Shown here piece after piece: positions 43,110 to 51,960 of a stretch of 64,000 bases of DNA; the first letter of the stretch is position 1; each line of letters starts with the position of its first letter. Below the pieces are notes generated by a model. The model worked only from the letters and a program-made list of their open reading frames with translations. It did no database searches and was not told the origin of the DNA. The stretch spans positions 309,754 to 373,753 of the forward strand of contig NZ_JALIRP010000007.1 in assembly GCF_022898935.1 (NCBI RefSeq). Reading direction: 5' to 3'. The stretch is from Paenibacillus mangrovi. Lineage in GTDB: Bacteria; Bacillota; Bacilli; Paenibacillales; Paenibacillaceae. The position numbers and the translations under genes were made by a program.

Positions 43110-45695
43110 TTATGCCATTCCTTTCGACGTTCTTACGCTAGGCAGAGCATATGTGGATGTTCGTTCCACAAAAATGCGTTTCCCGTCAACAGCTATTTTT
43201 TCGAATACGATGTCCTGACCGTCCACTGCTGCCGCTTCTGATACCGCCAGTGGCGTATCCGTATCCAGTGAATTGTAGAGCGTAATGATATCGCCTTTTT
43301 TCACATGATGGATCGTTACTTTTCCGGATTCCTCGAGTGAAATATCCGATAATAGCACCTTTTCCGAAAGCTCCGGATAACGTTCGTCAAACAGCTCGAA
43401 TGCATAGATGCGGGTGCGCCCGCTTCCTTCGATGCTCAATTGTGTCGGTTCCATGATTTGCAGCCGGACGTATCGGGCAGTTGCTTCCTGTGGTAGAATC
43501 CTGTTGATGACATCGTCTTTATTGCCAGTGATCTCATCAATCAGTTTGAAATGTTCCCCATCTTCGCTAACAAGGATTTGCGCATGCATGGTGTTCCAGT
43601 ATTTCGATTCCTTGGCTTCCGGATGTCCGCTGTTAACGATCCGGTATTGCATAATGGTCTTCAGCTCATTCAGATCAATGGTCAAGTACGGCCGATGTTC
43701 CCTCGTACACCATTTGCCGCTGCTGATCGTGCCGTCAATCGCCTTCGAGCCATTTTCATTAACGCTCACGCTGCTTGAAGCCTCTGCTGTGACTCCCAAA
43801 GATGAGAGAGCAATGTTCTTTCGCTGATATCCCAGTACTGGCTCCGGCTGTTCCGTTTCTGCTTTCACAGCGGTGAGAACAATCATGTCAGTAATAAAAG
43901 GCTTAATGATATGCGTACCCACATCCACGGTATAATCAAAAGGAAGCTCTTCTTTCAGCCGGTTTACTTTGCAACCTTCCATGGCGGCAAGATGTTGATG
44001 TGCTTCTTCGTTGTGCTGATCCATACTCAGCAAATCGCCGCGCAGGAGCGCATTTACTGCATGAAGGGCGTGCTGACCCGATTGTGCCATCAGCTTAAAG
44101 GCTTGAAGAAATGGCTTCAGCTCGTCGACCAAATTGCTGTTCAGGCAATGCTTTTGAATGCGGTCCTCTGCAAGCTCCATGCGTTCGAAGTGTTCAAGCA
44201 GCCTGCCGGCAAGCGCGGAAACATCCCGTCCAGCCTCCATTCCTGCTTTCAATTCCAGTAGATCCTCTTTCAAGTACCATGACTCGTCAAAAAGAAAATC
44301 TCCGCTGACGCCTCCGTTAACATTCACATAAGAGCAATTGGATGCGAAAATCTCTAAATCTTCCGCAACCTCAGGTGCCAGAGCTTTAAAGGAAGCCGTG
44401 AAGCTGATATCTGTATCAAAAGCATCCGTATTCCAGTTATGATCCGCTATGCAGAACAATGCCTGCTTTGAGGCCTGCGCCTGATTCATGGGATTTGCGA
44501 AAAATCCGTTCACATTATTTAAATCGGAGCTCAAGTTTTCAATTTTACCCATCAGAATTTTGGAATCACAGTAGTCATTCACCGGATAGTTCCACCATAC
44601 AGAGAGGTTGCGGTCTGATTGGATTTGGCGCATTGGCGCATCATATTGCTCCCGGGAGATATTAGACATGGTTGCAGCACCCGTCCACATGATTTCAACG
44701 TCCTGATGCAGGGTTTCAACAAAAGTCTTAAAATAATTCGTCATCGACGGGCCCCATGCTTCACAATATCTTGTACCTACCGTGATCAGCGGACGGACAT
44801 CCCCTTTGGCCTTAACAAATTCGGTATCAATCCGGTTGATAAAGTCTGCCTGCTGCTTGCCATCTGGAATGCCGACCAGATCATCGAACAAAACGCCAAA
44901 TTGGCGCACCCCGAGACTGTACAGCTGCTCCAGTTTCTTGAACGCAGATTGAAGATCTTCTTCGGAAGACAGGTCAATCGATTCACCCGGATGGATGGTC
45001 CATACGAAATTCAGGTTGTTGGCATGTCCCGTAGCGGCCAGCTCGGCGATTTCTTTTGCCTTGTCATCTGGATACAAATCTCTCCAATTCTTGCGATGAT
45101 AGGGGTCATCCTTTGGAGCATAAATATATGTATTCAGCTTCTGTTCACCGCCAAACACCATCAGATCCATACGGTCCTCATGACTCCAGGGATAACCATA
45201 AAAGCCTTCGATATAGCCGCGATAAAGGATTTCCGGATAGTCCTCGATTCGGCAGGTTTTCAAGGTGCCGCTTTGAGACTGCTTCAGCATGTGGGATAAG
45301 GTTACCACTCCATAATGAATGCCGTCACTGTCGCTGCCAGCAATCACAATGAGCCCATTTGAGCGGCCGTCTACAGATAAAGAATAACCTTCTCTTTGCG
45401 TCACCAAGTGTATATCATTAGCGCTTATGGACTTTAAATATTCTGCTTGATCATTTGCAGCCAGAACGATATGAGACTGCCCCTCCGTAAATTCATCTGA
45501 GATCGTATATGTAAAACCGGCTTTGTTTAAAACCGCCTGCAGCTTAGGTAACGTAGCTTCCTTAAGAACTGATTTGACTACAATACTAATGTTTTTCGTA
45601 AGCTGAACTTCTCCCCCCCGTGGAATGACAGTTTGAGGAACAGGAAAAAGTTCATACAAGCTATTGTCGTGTTGCTTCGAATTTTGCAAAGTCAT
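43110..45695 (-). CDS. GH84 beta-N-acetylglucosaminidase
   Basis: An 861-residue glycoside hydrolase of family 84 (NagJ/OGA type). An N-terminal GH20b-like domain covers residues 1-150. The catalytic barrel opens with RGYIEGFYGYPWSHEDRMDL and YIYAPKDDPYHRKNWRDLYP, and the catalytic Asp pair is in FGVLFDDLVG. A helical region follows. From about residue 630, a discoidin/F5-8 type C-like domain (VSVNENGSKAIDGTISSGKW, VRLQIMEPT) probably binds sugar. It hydrolyses terminal beta-GlcNAc by substrate-assisted catalysis. No signal peptide is visible, in contrast to the secreted clostridial enzymes, so it may act on imported sugars or wall fragments. AGGAGGG precedes the ATG. Confidence 0.93.
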   Translation of the reverse strand: MTLQNSKQHDNSLYELFPVPQTVIPRGGEVQLTKNISIVVKSVLKEATLPKLQAVLNKAGFTYTISDEFTEGQSHIVLAANDQAEYLKSISANDIHLVTQREGYSLSVDGRSNGLIVIAGSDSDGIHYGVVTLSHMLKQSQSGTLKTCRIEDYPEILYRGYIEGFYGYPWSHEDRMDLMVFGGEQKLNTYIYAPKDDPYHRKNWRDLYPDDKAKEIAELAATGHANNLNFVWTIHPGESIDLSSEEDLQSAFKKLEQLYSLGVRQFGVLFDDLVGIPDGKQQADFINRIDTEFVKAKGDVRPLITVGTRYCEAWGPSMTNYFKTFVETLHQDVEIMWTGAATMSNISREQYDAPMRQIQSDRNLSVWWNYPVNDYCDSKILMGKIENLSSDLNNVNGFFANPMNQAQASKQALFCIADHNWNTDAFDTDISFTASFKALAPEVAEDLEIFASNCSYVNVNGGVSGDFLFDESWYLKEDLLELKAGMEAGRDVSALAGRLLEHFERMELAEDRIQKHCLNSNLVDELKPFLQAFKLMAQSGQHALHAVNALLRGDLLSMDQHNEEAHQHLAAMEGCKVNRLKEELPFDYTVDVGTHIIKPFITDMIVLTAVKAETEQPEPVLGYQRKNIALSSLGVTAEASSSVSVNENGSKAIDGTISSGKWCTREHRPYLTIDLNELKTIMQYRIVNSGHPEAKESKYWNTMHAQILVSEDGEHFKLIDEITGNKDDVINRILPQEATARYVRLQIMEPTQLSIEGSGRTRIYAFELFDERYPELSEKVLLSDISLEESGKVTIHHVKKGDIITLYNSLDTDTPLAVSEAAAVDGQDIVFEKIAVDGKRIFVERTSTYALPSVRTSKGMA

Positions 45696-45791
45696 GTGCC
45701 CTCCTATTTACTATCATATTAATATATCTATTATATCAATGAAGTCTTTCAGCTGGCTACGTATTTAATTAAAGACATTAGCATGATTAAC

Positions 45792-45836
45792 AACAAGACC
45801 GGTCAACGGATATCCCATTACCGATCTTGTTATTTG
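45792..45836 (-). terminator. Terminator of the LLM oxidoreductase gene
   Basis: AACAAGACCGGT pairs with ACCGATCTTGTT (one G-U on the minus strand) around a 16-base loop; GTT-rich tail. It lies between the LLM gene and the GH84 gene. Confidence 0.75.
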
Positions 45837-45855
45837 TATTAAAACTCAAAAGATA

Positions 45856-46881
45856 TTATTGTTTCATTCCTGTTATCTCAGCTACGATTTCATAAGAACG
45901 CAGTCTGGCGCTGTGATCATAGATTGCAGAGTTAATAATCATCTCATCCACCTGAGTTTCGTCCAAAAAGGCTTGCAGCTTCTTCTTCACCTCATCCGGA
46001 CTTCCTATAATCGAAGTTTTCAACTGATTCATGATGATAATTTTTTCCTGTTCGGTCCACAGACCTTCCATGGATTTGACCGGCGCAGGCATCTGACCCG
46101 GATTGTTGCGGATTAAGCTCAGAAACTGCTGCTGATAGGAGGTTGCAAGATATTCTGCCTCCTCCGTCGTATCTGCCGCGAACACATTGACGCCAACCAT
46201 CGTATACGGCTGATCCAATACGCTGGATGGCTGGAAGTTATTACGGTATTGAGTCAAAGCTGGTACCGTATACTCCGGCGCAAAATGGCTTGCAAAAGAA
46301 AACGGAAGCCCCAGCTTCGCAGCAAGCGCAGAACTGAAGCCGCTTGATCCGAGAAGCCAGATGGGAATATTCTGTCCCTCACCAGGAATCGCCCGTACGC
46401 GGTTAAACCTCGAATCCGGATCTAGATAGGATCTAAGCTGTTCCAATTGTTCCGGGAACTCCTGTCCGTTAGCCCTTACGTCACGCCGAAGAGCCATGGC
46501 TGTCAGCTGATCGCTGCCTGGAGCGCGGCCAAGCCCGAGATCGATCCGACCGGGATACATAGCCTCAAGCGTGCCGAACTGCTCGGCGATGACAAGCGGC
46601 GAATGATTGGGCAGCATAATGCCACCGGAGCCAACCCGGATTTTGCTTGTTCCGCCTGCGACATATCCGATCACGACAGAAGTAGCAGAGCTCCCGACTC
46701 CCGGCATATTATGATGCTCAGCCAGCCAGAAACGGTGATACCCACACTTCTCTACATGCTGCGCCAAATCCAGTGTATGTTTGAACGCCTCTCCTGGCGT
46801 ACTGCCAACCGTGATTGGCGCCAGATCAAGGACGGAATAGGTGATATCCTTAAGCTGTTTATTGGTTTTACTAGTTTCCAT
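45856..46881 (-). CDS. LLM-class flavin-dependent oxidoreductase
   Basis: About 341 residues of the bacterial luciferase-like family: ITYSVLDLAPITVGSTPGEA, YHRFWLAEHHNMPGVGSSA, RVGSGGIMLPNHSPLVIAEQ and GRIDLGLGRAPGSD. This combination is typical of the YceB/YvbT-type subgroup with unknown substrates, which use FMNH2 supplied by a separate reductase. ATG at 46881 follows GAGGT by seven bases; the longer frame would run into the DUF896 gene. It is in one direction with that gene, 16 bases apart. Confidence 0.9.
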   Translation of the reverse strand: METSKTNKQLKDITYSVLDLAPITVGSTPGEAFKHTLDLAQHVEKCGYHRFWLAEHHNMPGVGSSATSVVIGYVAGGTSKIRVGSGGIMLPNHSPLVIAEQFGTLEAMYPGRIDLGLGRAPGSDQLTAMALRRDVRANGQEFPEQLEQLRSYLDPDSRFNRVRAIPGEGQNIPIWLLGSSGFSSALAAKLGLPFSFASHFAPEYTVPALTQYRNNFQPSSVLDQPYTMVGVNVFAADTTEEAEYLATSYQQQFLSLIRNNPGQMPAPVKSMEGLWTEQEKIIIMNQLKTSIIGSPDEVKKKLQAFLDETQVDEMIINSAIYDHSARLRSYEIVAEITGMKQ

Positions 46882-46897
46882 ATGCTGTACCTCGCTC

Positions 46898-47134
46898 TTA
46901 GTGAAGGAGCTTGCGGGCTTCTTCATTCTGTTTGATACGGATTTTTTCGGGAGTCACATCATTTCCCAAGGGATCTACGACCTTAAGTCCCGAAAAGGAT
47001 TTGAGCACCTGCCCGCGGATCTCACGGAGGTAATCTTCGCGCAGCACCTGCTGTTCCACGCGCTCCGCATTGGTTAATCCTTCTTCACGTTCTTTTTTGG
47101 CTAATTCATTAATCCGCGCCAACATTGGGATCAT
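46898..47134 (-). CDS. DUF896 (YnzC-like) small protein
   Basis: A 78-residue DUF896 protein: LARINELAKKEREEGLTNAE, then the helical hairpin QQVLREDYLREIRGQVLK and a charged tail DPLGNDVTPEKIRIKQ. The family is widespread in Bacillota, folds as a helical hairpin and has no firmly established function. GAGGT precedes the ATG. The gene sits between the Rrf2 regulator and the LLM oxidoreductase. Confidence 0.93.
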   Translation of the reverse strand: MIPMLARINELAKKEREEGLTNAERVEQQVLREDYLREIRGQVLKSFSGLKVVDPLGNDVTPEKIRIKQNEEARKLLH

Positions 47135-47182
47135 CTTATGACCTCGTTTCTATACGTTATTTTCGACTTTAAAAAGGAATGA

Positions 47183-47665
47183 TTAAAAGACCATTTTATC
47201 TTTTACCCATGCTTGCAATGTTTCCAATTTATGCGCAAAACGGCCCGCCTTCATTTCTTCCGCTAAATATGCGACCGTTTCTCGTTTCAGAACGGATTTA
47301 TAGGCGTCTTCCGCTTCCTGCATCAGATCGGATAATAGACAGCATCGGTCCTCTTCACATAATTCAAGCATATCGTTCAAGATTCCGCTGGAGGAGTATA
47401 GGGTCTGTTGTCCTTCTATAGCGAGGTAAACATCGAAGATCCGAATATCCTCGATTCGCTTTTTCAGCTTGAATCCGCCTTTCATGCCGGGTACGGAAGT
47501 GATGAGATCCGCACTGACCAGTTTTCTTAACAGTTTTTGAAAATAGGTAGCGGATACCCCGAGCTGCTGGCTGATCACTTCACCTGGTAAAACGGCCTTT
47601 TCGGGTAGCATGTTCAGTAACAGAATGGCATATACGGATTGCTCAACACCCGTTTTCATGTGCAT
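47183..47665 (-). CDS. Rrf2-family transcriptional regulator
   Basis: About 160 residues with an N-terminal winged helix (GVEQSVYAILLLNMLPEKAV, ISQQLGVSATYFQKLLRKLV, SVPGMKGGFKL) and a C-terminal helix. The Rrf2 cysteine loop is present as LCEEDRCCLL, so three Cys are available, but spaced unlike the IscR 2Fe-2S pattern. It may be a YwnA-like redox or metal sensor. AAGGTG precedes the ATG at 47665. It lies 48 bases upstream of the DUF896 gene and may control it and the LLM enzyme. Confidence 0.9.
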   Translation of the reverse strand: MHMKTGVEQSVYAILLLNMLPEKAVLPGEVISQQLGVSATYFQKLLRKLVSADLITSVPGMKGGFKLKKRIEDIRIFDVYLAIEGQQTLYSSSGILNDMLELCEEDRCCLLSDLMQEAEDAYKSVLKRETVAYLAEEMKAGRFAHKLETLQAWVKDKMVF

Positions 47666-47762
47666 AAATCGTTTCACCTTACCTCATTAGATATAACCTG
47701 GATATTAATTGTCCGCTTTATACAGTATAGTCTATCCAAAGATTAAATCAACCCCATTCTTA

Positions 47763-48509
47763 TTAATACAGAAAAAGACCGGCACAGGGCATCCCCTTTA
47801 CCGGTCTTCGCATACGGCCTTCACTTGCCGCATACCAGTCTACTACCGTTGCATTGCCGAATTCATTAGAAACTTCTGAAATATCACGATTAACGGTATC
47901 CTGCCATTTTCGAGGTACACGCGTATTTACCAAAATGATCTGCTTGTCCTCTCCGAGCGAATGAAGCAGATTCCGTAATAGCTTCTTGTTAAAAGACCCG
48001 TTGGTTCCCAGTTCGATGATAATTCGGTCCCCTAATCGCCCTTGGGCTTTCAAGCGTTCGACTACATCCGCTGCCTGACGCATCTGTCGGCCGACCTTGC
48101 CGTCCACGACGATGCCGGGAAGCTTTTTTTCCAAAAGGGGCGCCGCGTCCAGCATAACGGAATCCCCGATGGCGGTAATGCCTTTGCCTTCATAGTGTGT
48201 CGAAACCGTTGCCGGCTTTTGGAATTTCACCGCTGGAGTCGTTGTCTCCTTGTCTTCGTTGACTTGAAGCGGTTTTTCCGGCTCTTTCTGATGTGTGAAC
48301 ATCTCGTTTTTGCTCTCTTCGTAAGGCGCTTCATTTTCTTGTTGAACCACTCCATTCAGTACCGCATCCGCTTCGACAACGCGATCGACCGGCTCAGGAA
48401 TATTCAAGAAGTAAAGGCTGCAAGCAATCAGGATCAGAGGAACAATAGCGGTAAGAACAATAGGTCGAAGACGTATTCTCTGAGCAAAAGACGGCTGATT
48501 CCGTTTCAT
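47763..48509 (-). CDS. Truncated OatA-type SGNH domain protein
   Basis: A 248-residue protein with one N-terminal membrane helix (residues 17-36), a charged linker of about 70 residues, and the SGNH hydrolase domain found at the C-terminus of OatA-like peptidoglycan O-acetyltransferases: KGITAIGDSVMLDAAPLLEK (nucleophile Ser in GDS), IVVDGKVGRQMRQ, IIIELGTNGSFN and WYAASEG. Two parts of a normal enzyme are missing: the ten-helix acyltransferase-3 domain and the C-terminal D-x-x-H catalytic motif that usually follows WYAASEG. The reading frame instead runs through the terminator hairpin (AAGACCGG/CCGGTCTTTTTC) and stops. It is probably inactive or a binding-only remnant. Confidence 0.75.
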   Translation of the reverse strand: MKRNQPSFAQRIRLRPIVLTAIVPLILIACSLYFLNIPEPVDRVVEADAVLNGVVQQENEAPYEESKNEMFTHQKEPEKPLQVNEDKETTTPAVKFQKPATVSTHYEGKGITAIGDSVMLDAAPLLEKKLPGIVVDGKVGRQMRQAADVVERLKAQGRLGDRIIIELGTNGSFNKKLLRNLLHSLGEDKQIILVNTRVPRKWQDTVNRDISEVSNEFGNATVVDWYAASEGRMRRPVKGMPCAGLFLY

Positions 48510-48677
48510 GCTTAATCCTCCTTTGCGTCATGGCTTTTCAATATAAATTAAGTAGGAATATGCGATAGCGGCCCAAAACTTTCGAAATATAATATTTTAT
48601 GAGAGATAAGCCACCAATTATTCATATAAAATAAAAGCTATGTTAAATCCAAATGTTGATATTTGACCATAAGAAAA

Positions 48678-48733
48678 CCGCCTTAGTGAAAAGGCGGATT
48701 ATTGATGCTATCGTTTCCCCTTAGGTTAACGCC
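48678..48733. repeat. Dispersed hairpin repeat, copy R3
   Basis: CCGCCTT and AAGGCGG form a stem (48678-48684 with 48691-48697). The tail ATTATTGATGCTATCGTTTC with CCCTTAGGTTAACG then matches the other copies. This is the only feature I see in the 380-base gap 48510-48889 besides the tetR upstream region. Confidence 0.6.
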
Positions 48734-48889
48734 AACGCTCAGTCTACAACTTTATTATTACGGTCAGTTCTTTATTGTTCAGTACTTCATTTTATCGAAC
48801 ACCAACAAATCTTTTGCATTTCTCCACCCCATGCGTTACAATTTTTATATTGACAAATTTGCAGGTCTATATAAGGAGGTTAACACGCT

Positions 48890-49474
48890 ATGAGCCCCCG
48901 TACCAAAGAACAAAATGAGCTCATACGCATCCAGCGCAGAGAACAGATTCTGGACGTCGCCGCGCGCTCCTACTTTCGCACGGGCGGCAGCTTTGATATT
49001 CGCGACGTCGCCCGCGAGGCAGGGCTTGGTTACGGCACAGTATACCATTATTACCCCAACCGGCATTTATTAATAGAAGATGTGTTAGGAAGCGGCTTCG
49101 AGCGATGCGAGCAAGTTATCGCAAAATGGGCGAACATCAGCGGCAGCCCCCCGGATGACTGGCAGTTGTTAATGTATTGTAAAGCGCTGCTCCGGCTGTG
49201 GCAGTCGGACGCCCGCGCATATCTCGTCTACAAAATGGCGGCGGAACATTATGCAGGCTTGCCTGAAAGGGATCGACACCACGCCAAAAGAAAATTTATG
49301 GAACGGCTGTACGTTCCACTCCAATCGATCGCCCAGTGCGAAGATGACAGCGTCGACCATATGCTTGCCGTGCTGGTCGGTTGCTGTGGGCTGCACTACT
49401 ATGCGGGCAATTCCGACCTGGACGTCGATCGAATCGCCCGACTCGCTATGCAAGCTATTACGAAGGAGTCCTGA
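48890..49474 (+). CDS. TetR-family transcriptional regulator
   Basis: A 194-residue TetR protein with the N-terminal helix-turn-helix RREQILDVAARSYFRTGGSF, then VAREAGLGYGTVYHYYPNRHLL. The C-terminal helical ligand domain is not assignable. AAGGAGG stands upstream of the ATG. It is followed after seven bases by a methionine aminopeptidase gene, so the two are cotranscribed. The pair is rich in G+C compared with its surroundings. Confidence 0.93.
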   Translation: MSPRTKEQNELIRIQRREQILDVAARSYFRTGGSFDIRDVAREAGLGYGTVYHYYPNRHLLIEDVLGSGFERCEQVIAKWANISGSPPDDWQLLMYCKALLRLWQSDARAYLVYKMAAEHYAGLPERDRHHAKRKFMERLYVPLQSIAQCEDDSVDHMLAVLVGCCGLHYYAGNSDLDVDRIARLAMQAITKES

Positions 49475-49481
49475 TACGAAC

Positions 49482-50228
49482 ATGGTCATTTTAAAAAGCA
49501 AGCATGAAATTGAGGCTATCCGCAAGGCATGCCAAGTGGTGGCTGAATGCCATCGTACAATCGCACCGCTTATCAAACCGGGTATTACCACCAACGAGAT
49601 TGAGCGCATATTCGAGGACATTATGTTGAAGCACGGCGCAAAGCCATACCAGAAAGGCTATAAGGGCTATCAATATGCGACCTGTGCCTCCGCCAACGAT
49701 GTGATCGCACATGGCTTCCCTAGCAATAAGCCACTTGAGGAAGGCGATATCGTGACGATCGACACGGTCGCTGAGCTCGATGGCTGGCTCGGCGATTCGG
49801 CCTGGAGTTATGCGGTCGGGCAGATCTCGCCGACGGCCGAGAAGTTGATGCGTGTCACGAAGGAATGTCTTGACCTGGGCATCGAGCAGGCGCAGCCCGG
49901 CAATCGACTCGGCGACGTGACGAGCGCGATTCAGCGGCATGCGGAATCACACGGTTTCGGCGTCGTGCGCGACCTTCTCGCCCATGGCATCGGCCGCGAC
50001 CTGCACGAGGAGCCGACTTATATGCATGTCGGCAAGCCTGGAAAAGGCCTCCGTATCAAGGAAGGTATGGTGTTCACGATTGAGCCCATGATCACCGAAG
50101 GCACCTACTTCATGACAATCGATCCGGACGGCTGGACCGCACGGACGATGGATAACAAGCTCGCCGCCCAATACGAGCATACGATCGCCATCACGGCTGA
50201 AGGTCCACAAATTTTGACCGCGCAATAG
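49482..50228 (+). CDS. map: Type I methionine aminopeptidase (paralogue)
   Basis: A 248-residue enzyme that removes initiator Met. The metal ligands are readable: Asp in EGDIVTIDTVAELDGWLGD, the second Asp in LGDSAWSYAVG, His in LLAHGIGRDLHEEPTYMH, Glu in FTIEPMI and Glu in YEHTIAIT. The ATG at 49482 gives the full conserved N-terminus (VILKSKHEIEAIRKACQVVA). It differs in context from the housekeeping map, which sits in the ribosomal protein cluster, and so is probably a second copy like Bacillus YflG, here controlled by TetR. At 49921-49980, 39 of 60 bases are G or C. Confidence 0.93.
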   Translation: MVILKSKHEIEAIRKACQVVAECHRTIAPLIKPGITTNEIERIFEDIMLKHGAKPYQKGYKGYQYATCASANDVIAHGFPSNKPLEEGDIVTIDTVAELDGWLGDSAWSYAVGQISPTAEKLMRVTKECLDLGIEQAQPGNRLGDVTSAIQRHAESHGFGVVRDLLAHGIGRDLHEEPTYMHVGKPGKGLRIKEGMVFTIEPMITEGTYFMTIDPDGWTARTMDNKLAAQYEHTIAITAEGPQILTAQ

Positions 50229-50236
50229 AAAAATTA

Positions 50237-50270
50237 GAGGTCGACCAATGAAATGGTCGACTTCTTTTTT
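50237..50270 (+). terminator. Terminator of tetR-map
   Basis: GAGGTCGACCA and TGGTCGACTTC form an 11-bp stem with a 6-base loop, followed by seven T. Confidence 0.9.
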
Positions 50271-50417
50271 TCGTATTCGGCATAGCATCTTTCTTTATTT
50301 TCGTTACAGGTGATCATGTAAACGATATCCCGTTCCCATCTTCAAGCCGAAGCAGGTTCGGGGACAGCGTGTCCATAGATCTGATGAGGCTTTCAACTGC
50401 GGTCCCATTCCGTTAGC

Positions 50418-50495
50418 CTGCCAGTTAGCGCAACGCGGCTGCAGATCTATGCCGGCAGCCGCTTAGTTATTTATTAAGCTATAGTGTCCCGACAG
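50418..50495. repeat. Dispersed hairpin repeat, copy R4
   Basis: The head CTGCCAGTTAGCGCAACG is followed by a GCGGCTGC/GCAGCCGC stem (50435-50442 with 50455-50462) and the tail TTATTTATTAAGCTATAGTG with TCCCGACAG. It is a nearly complete copy. The rest of the 560-base gap 50229-50791 shows only a weak 56-codon frame without ribosome binding site. Confidence 0.65.
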
Positions 50496-50791
50496 TTTAA
50501 ACATCAAAGCAAATCTAGTCATCTTTCTTTATTGATAAATGACTCTGGGGAGCCTGTCACCGATCGTGTCCAATGAAAAAAAACACGCGCTACGACTTGC
50601 TTGCGACGCAGCGTATTATAGGACCTACAAATGCAGATACGCTCGGCTATGTAGTGAACCGTTTGACATGGAAGGGTGCGTATTTCGATACACCCAGATT
50701 AACGGTCGCCATCTTAGGATCAAAGTTGATTAGCTTGTACTGATTCATGCTTTCCTACATGACAAGAACCCGCACCTGGAGCAGGTTCTTG

Positions 50792-51019
50792 TTATTTTGA
50801 TATCGGTACTAGCGGAATTAATTCATACAGGGCGCGTACATCGCAACCGATGGAGTCGGCGATCGATATGGCGATTTTGAGCGGCATGACTCTTTTGTTA
50901 TCCATAAAGTCGGAAATTCGTTCCGGTTTAAGAAGCAATTCTTTTGCCAGCGATTCCACTGTTTTTCTGGATTCCAGAAGTCGTTCATGCAGCAAGCAGC
51001 GTCCAAGCTCAAATTTCAT
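50792..51019 (-). CDS. Small XRE-type helix-turn-helix protein
   Basis: About 75 residues. The central part (VESLAKELLLKPERISDFMDNKRVMP split around the turn) fits a Cro/CI-type helix-turn-helix, followed by LKIAISIADSIGCDVRALYE as the usual closing helices. It is a single-domain DNA-binding protein such as those found in mobile or defence regions. ATG at 51019 is nine bases after GGGGGG; the upstream extension has no support. A hairpin (AGAACC/GGTTCT, 50763-50793) overlaps its stop and can end transcription. Confidence 0.8.
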   Translation of the reverse strand: MKFELGRCLLHERLLESRKTVESLAKELLLKPERISDFMDNKRVMPLKIAISIADSIGCDVRALYELIPLVPISK

Positions 51020-51117
51020 GAAGAAATACCCCCCGTGTGCAATGATATTCAACTATAAGTGTTGTCCATTTTCAGTATGGATAACCAAGACTTTTGGCGG
51101 TAGCCACCATCACTAAC

Positions 51118-51255
51118 CTGCCAGTTAGTATAACGAAAAAAAGCAACCGATCGATAATCGGCTGCCTTCTTGTTACTATTTAACTATCGGTGTCCCGTTA
51201 GCTCAACAAAGAAGGACGCTCCCGCGCCTTTGCGTGGGCTACGTCCTCTTCATTA
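51118..51255. repeat. Dispersed hairpin repeats, tandem copies R5-R6
   Basis: R5: the head CTGCCAGTTAGTATAACG is followed by a CCGAT/ATCGG-based stem with A-run, then the tail ACTATTTAACTATCGGTG. The final part TCCCGTTAGCTCAAC (51193-51207) also forms the head of a second copy, R6, which continues into an AGGACG/CGTCCT stem (51213-51247). This is the clearest copy and shows how copies adjoin. The flanking bases up to 51471 hold no gene that I can support. Confidence 0.7.
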
Positions 51256-51471
51256 TATTTCATTTCCAATTAATTAAAGAACATACGCGGGTAGCATGTA
51301 GTGCTTTAAAAGGTGCCTTATCCTAGCCTAAGCACTAAGAAAATACTATATTTTCTCAGTCTACACCTACAGCTTTATTTTCCTAGTCTGTTAATGGTTT
51401 ATTTTCTTTTAACACCATTCGCTTCATTTGCGAAAGAACCGTTTATCTTTTTTTCCTATTTTCGAAATCGC

Positions 51472-51960
51472 TTAACCGCGAGCTGCCGATATGAGCGCAA
51501 TGATGAAAGAAGCAAGTGCAGCTAAGGATGCAAGCGTACGTACAGTATTCCATGCTGTCCAACTGACGACATAACGCGACCAGAGGTCAGCCCCAGCTGT
51601 ACTGCCTGGATCAACGGCGGCGAGCGCATCATTCAATGGCACATTGAGTACTGCCGTTACCATAAAGCTGATTAGATATAAAAGACTGCCGATGAACAGA
51701 GCCTTCGATCCTGTCTGACTCCATCTAGCGAGAGAGACGATCGTGAGTACAACACTTGCTAAAGCTGTTCCGAAAAATACGAAACTAAACCAAAAATTGA
51801 GCACGACGACATTAATGGATTGCATGGCATTAATCCCTTGTGCTGCAGGGATGCGGGAGAGAGCTGTCATCACGAATGCCGAGAAGGCGAAGAATATTCC
51901 GGCAATCAATCCGGACCCCAGTGCCGAAGAAAAAGTTAACAAAGTTAGAAAATCTTTCAT
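51472..51960 (-). CDS. DUF1772 membrane protein
   Basis: A 162-residue protein with four predicted membrane helices of the DUF1772 (anthrone-oxygenase-like) family: SGLIAGIFFAFSAFVMTAL, VVVLNFWFSFVFFGTALASV, VTAVLNVPLNDALAAVDP and the WNTVRTLASLAALASFI end. Conserved N-x-P-L-N and W-x-x-W-N residues are present. It begins inside the stop of the upstream NmrA-like gene (ATGA overlap), so the two are coupled. Function is not established for bacterial members. Confidence 0.87.
   Translation of the reverse strand: MKDFLTLLTFSSALGSGLIAGIFFAFSAFVMTALSRIPAAQGINAMQSINVVVLNFWFSFVFFGTALASVVLTIVSLARWSQTGSKALFIGSLLYLISFMVTAVLNVPLNDALAAVDPGSTAGADLWSRYVVSWTAWNTVRTLASLAALASFIIALISAARG

Noticed and set aside
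44619..45299. 226-codon plus-strand open frame inside the GH84 gene
   Set aside because: Antisense shadow of a gene with clear catalytic motifs.
50573..50743. 56-codon plus-strand frame starting MKKNTRYDLLATQRIIG
   Set aside because: The ATG has no ribosome binding site, the product matches nothing I recognise, and it lies between repeat copies; it may be debris of an older gene.
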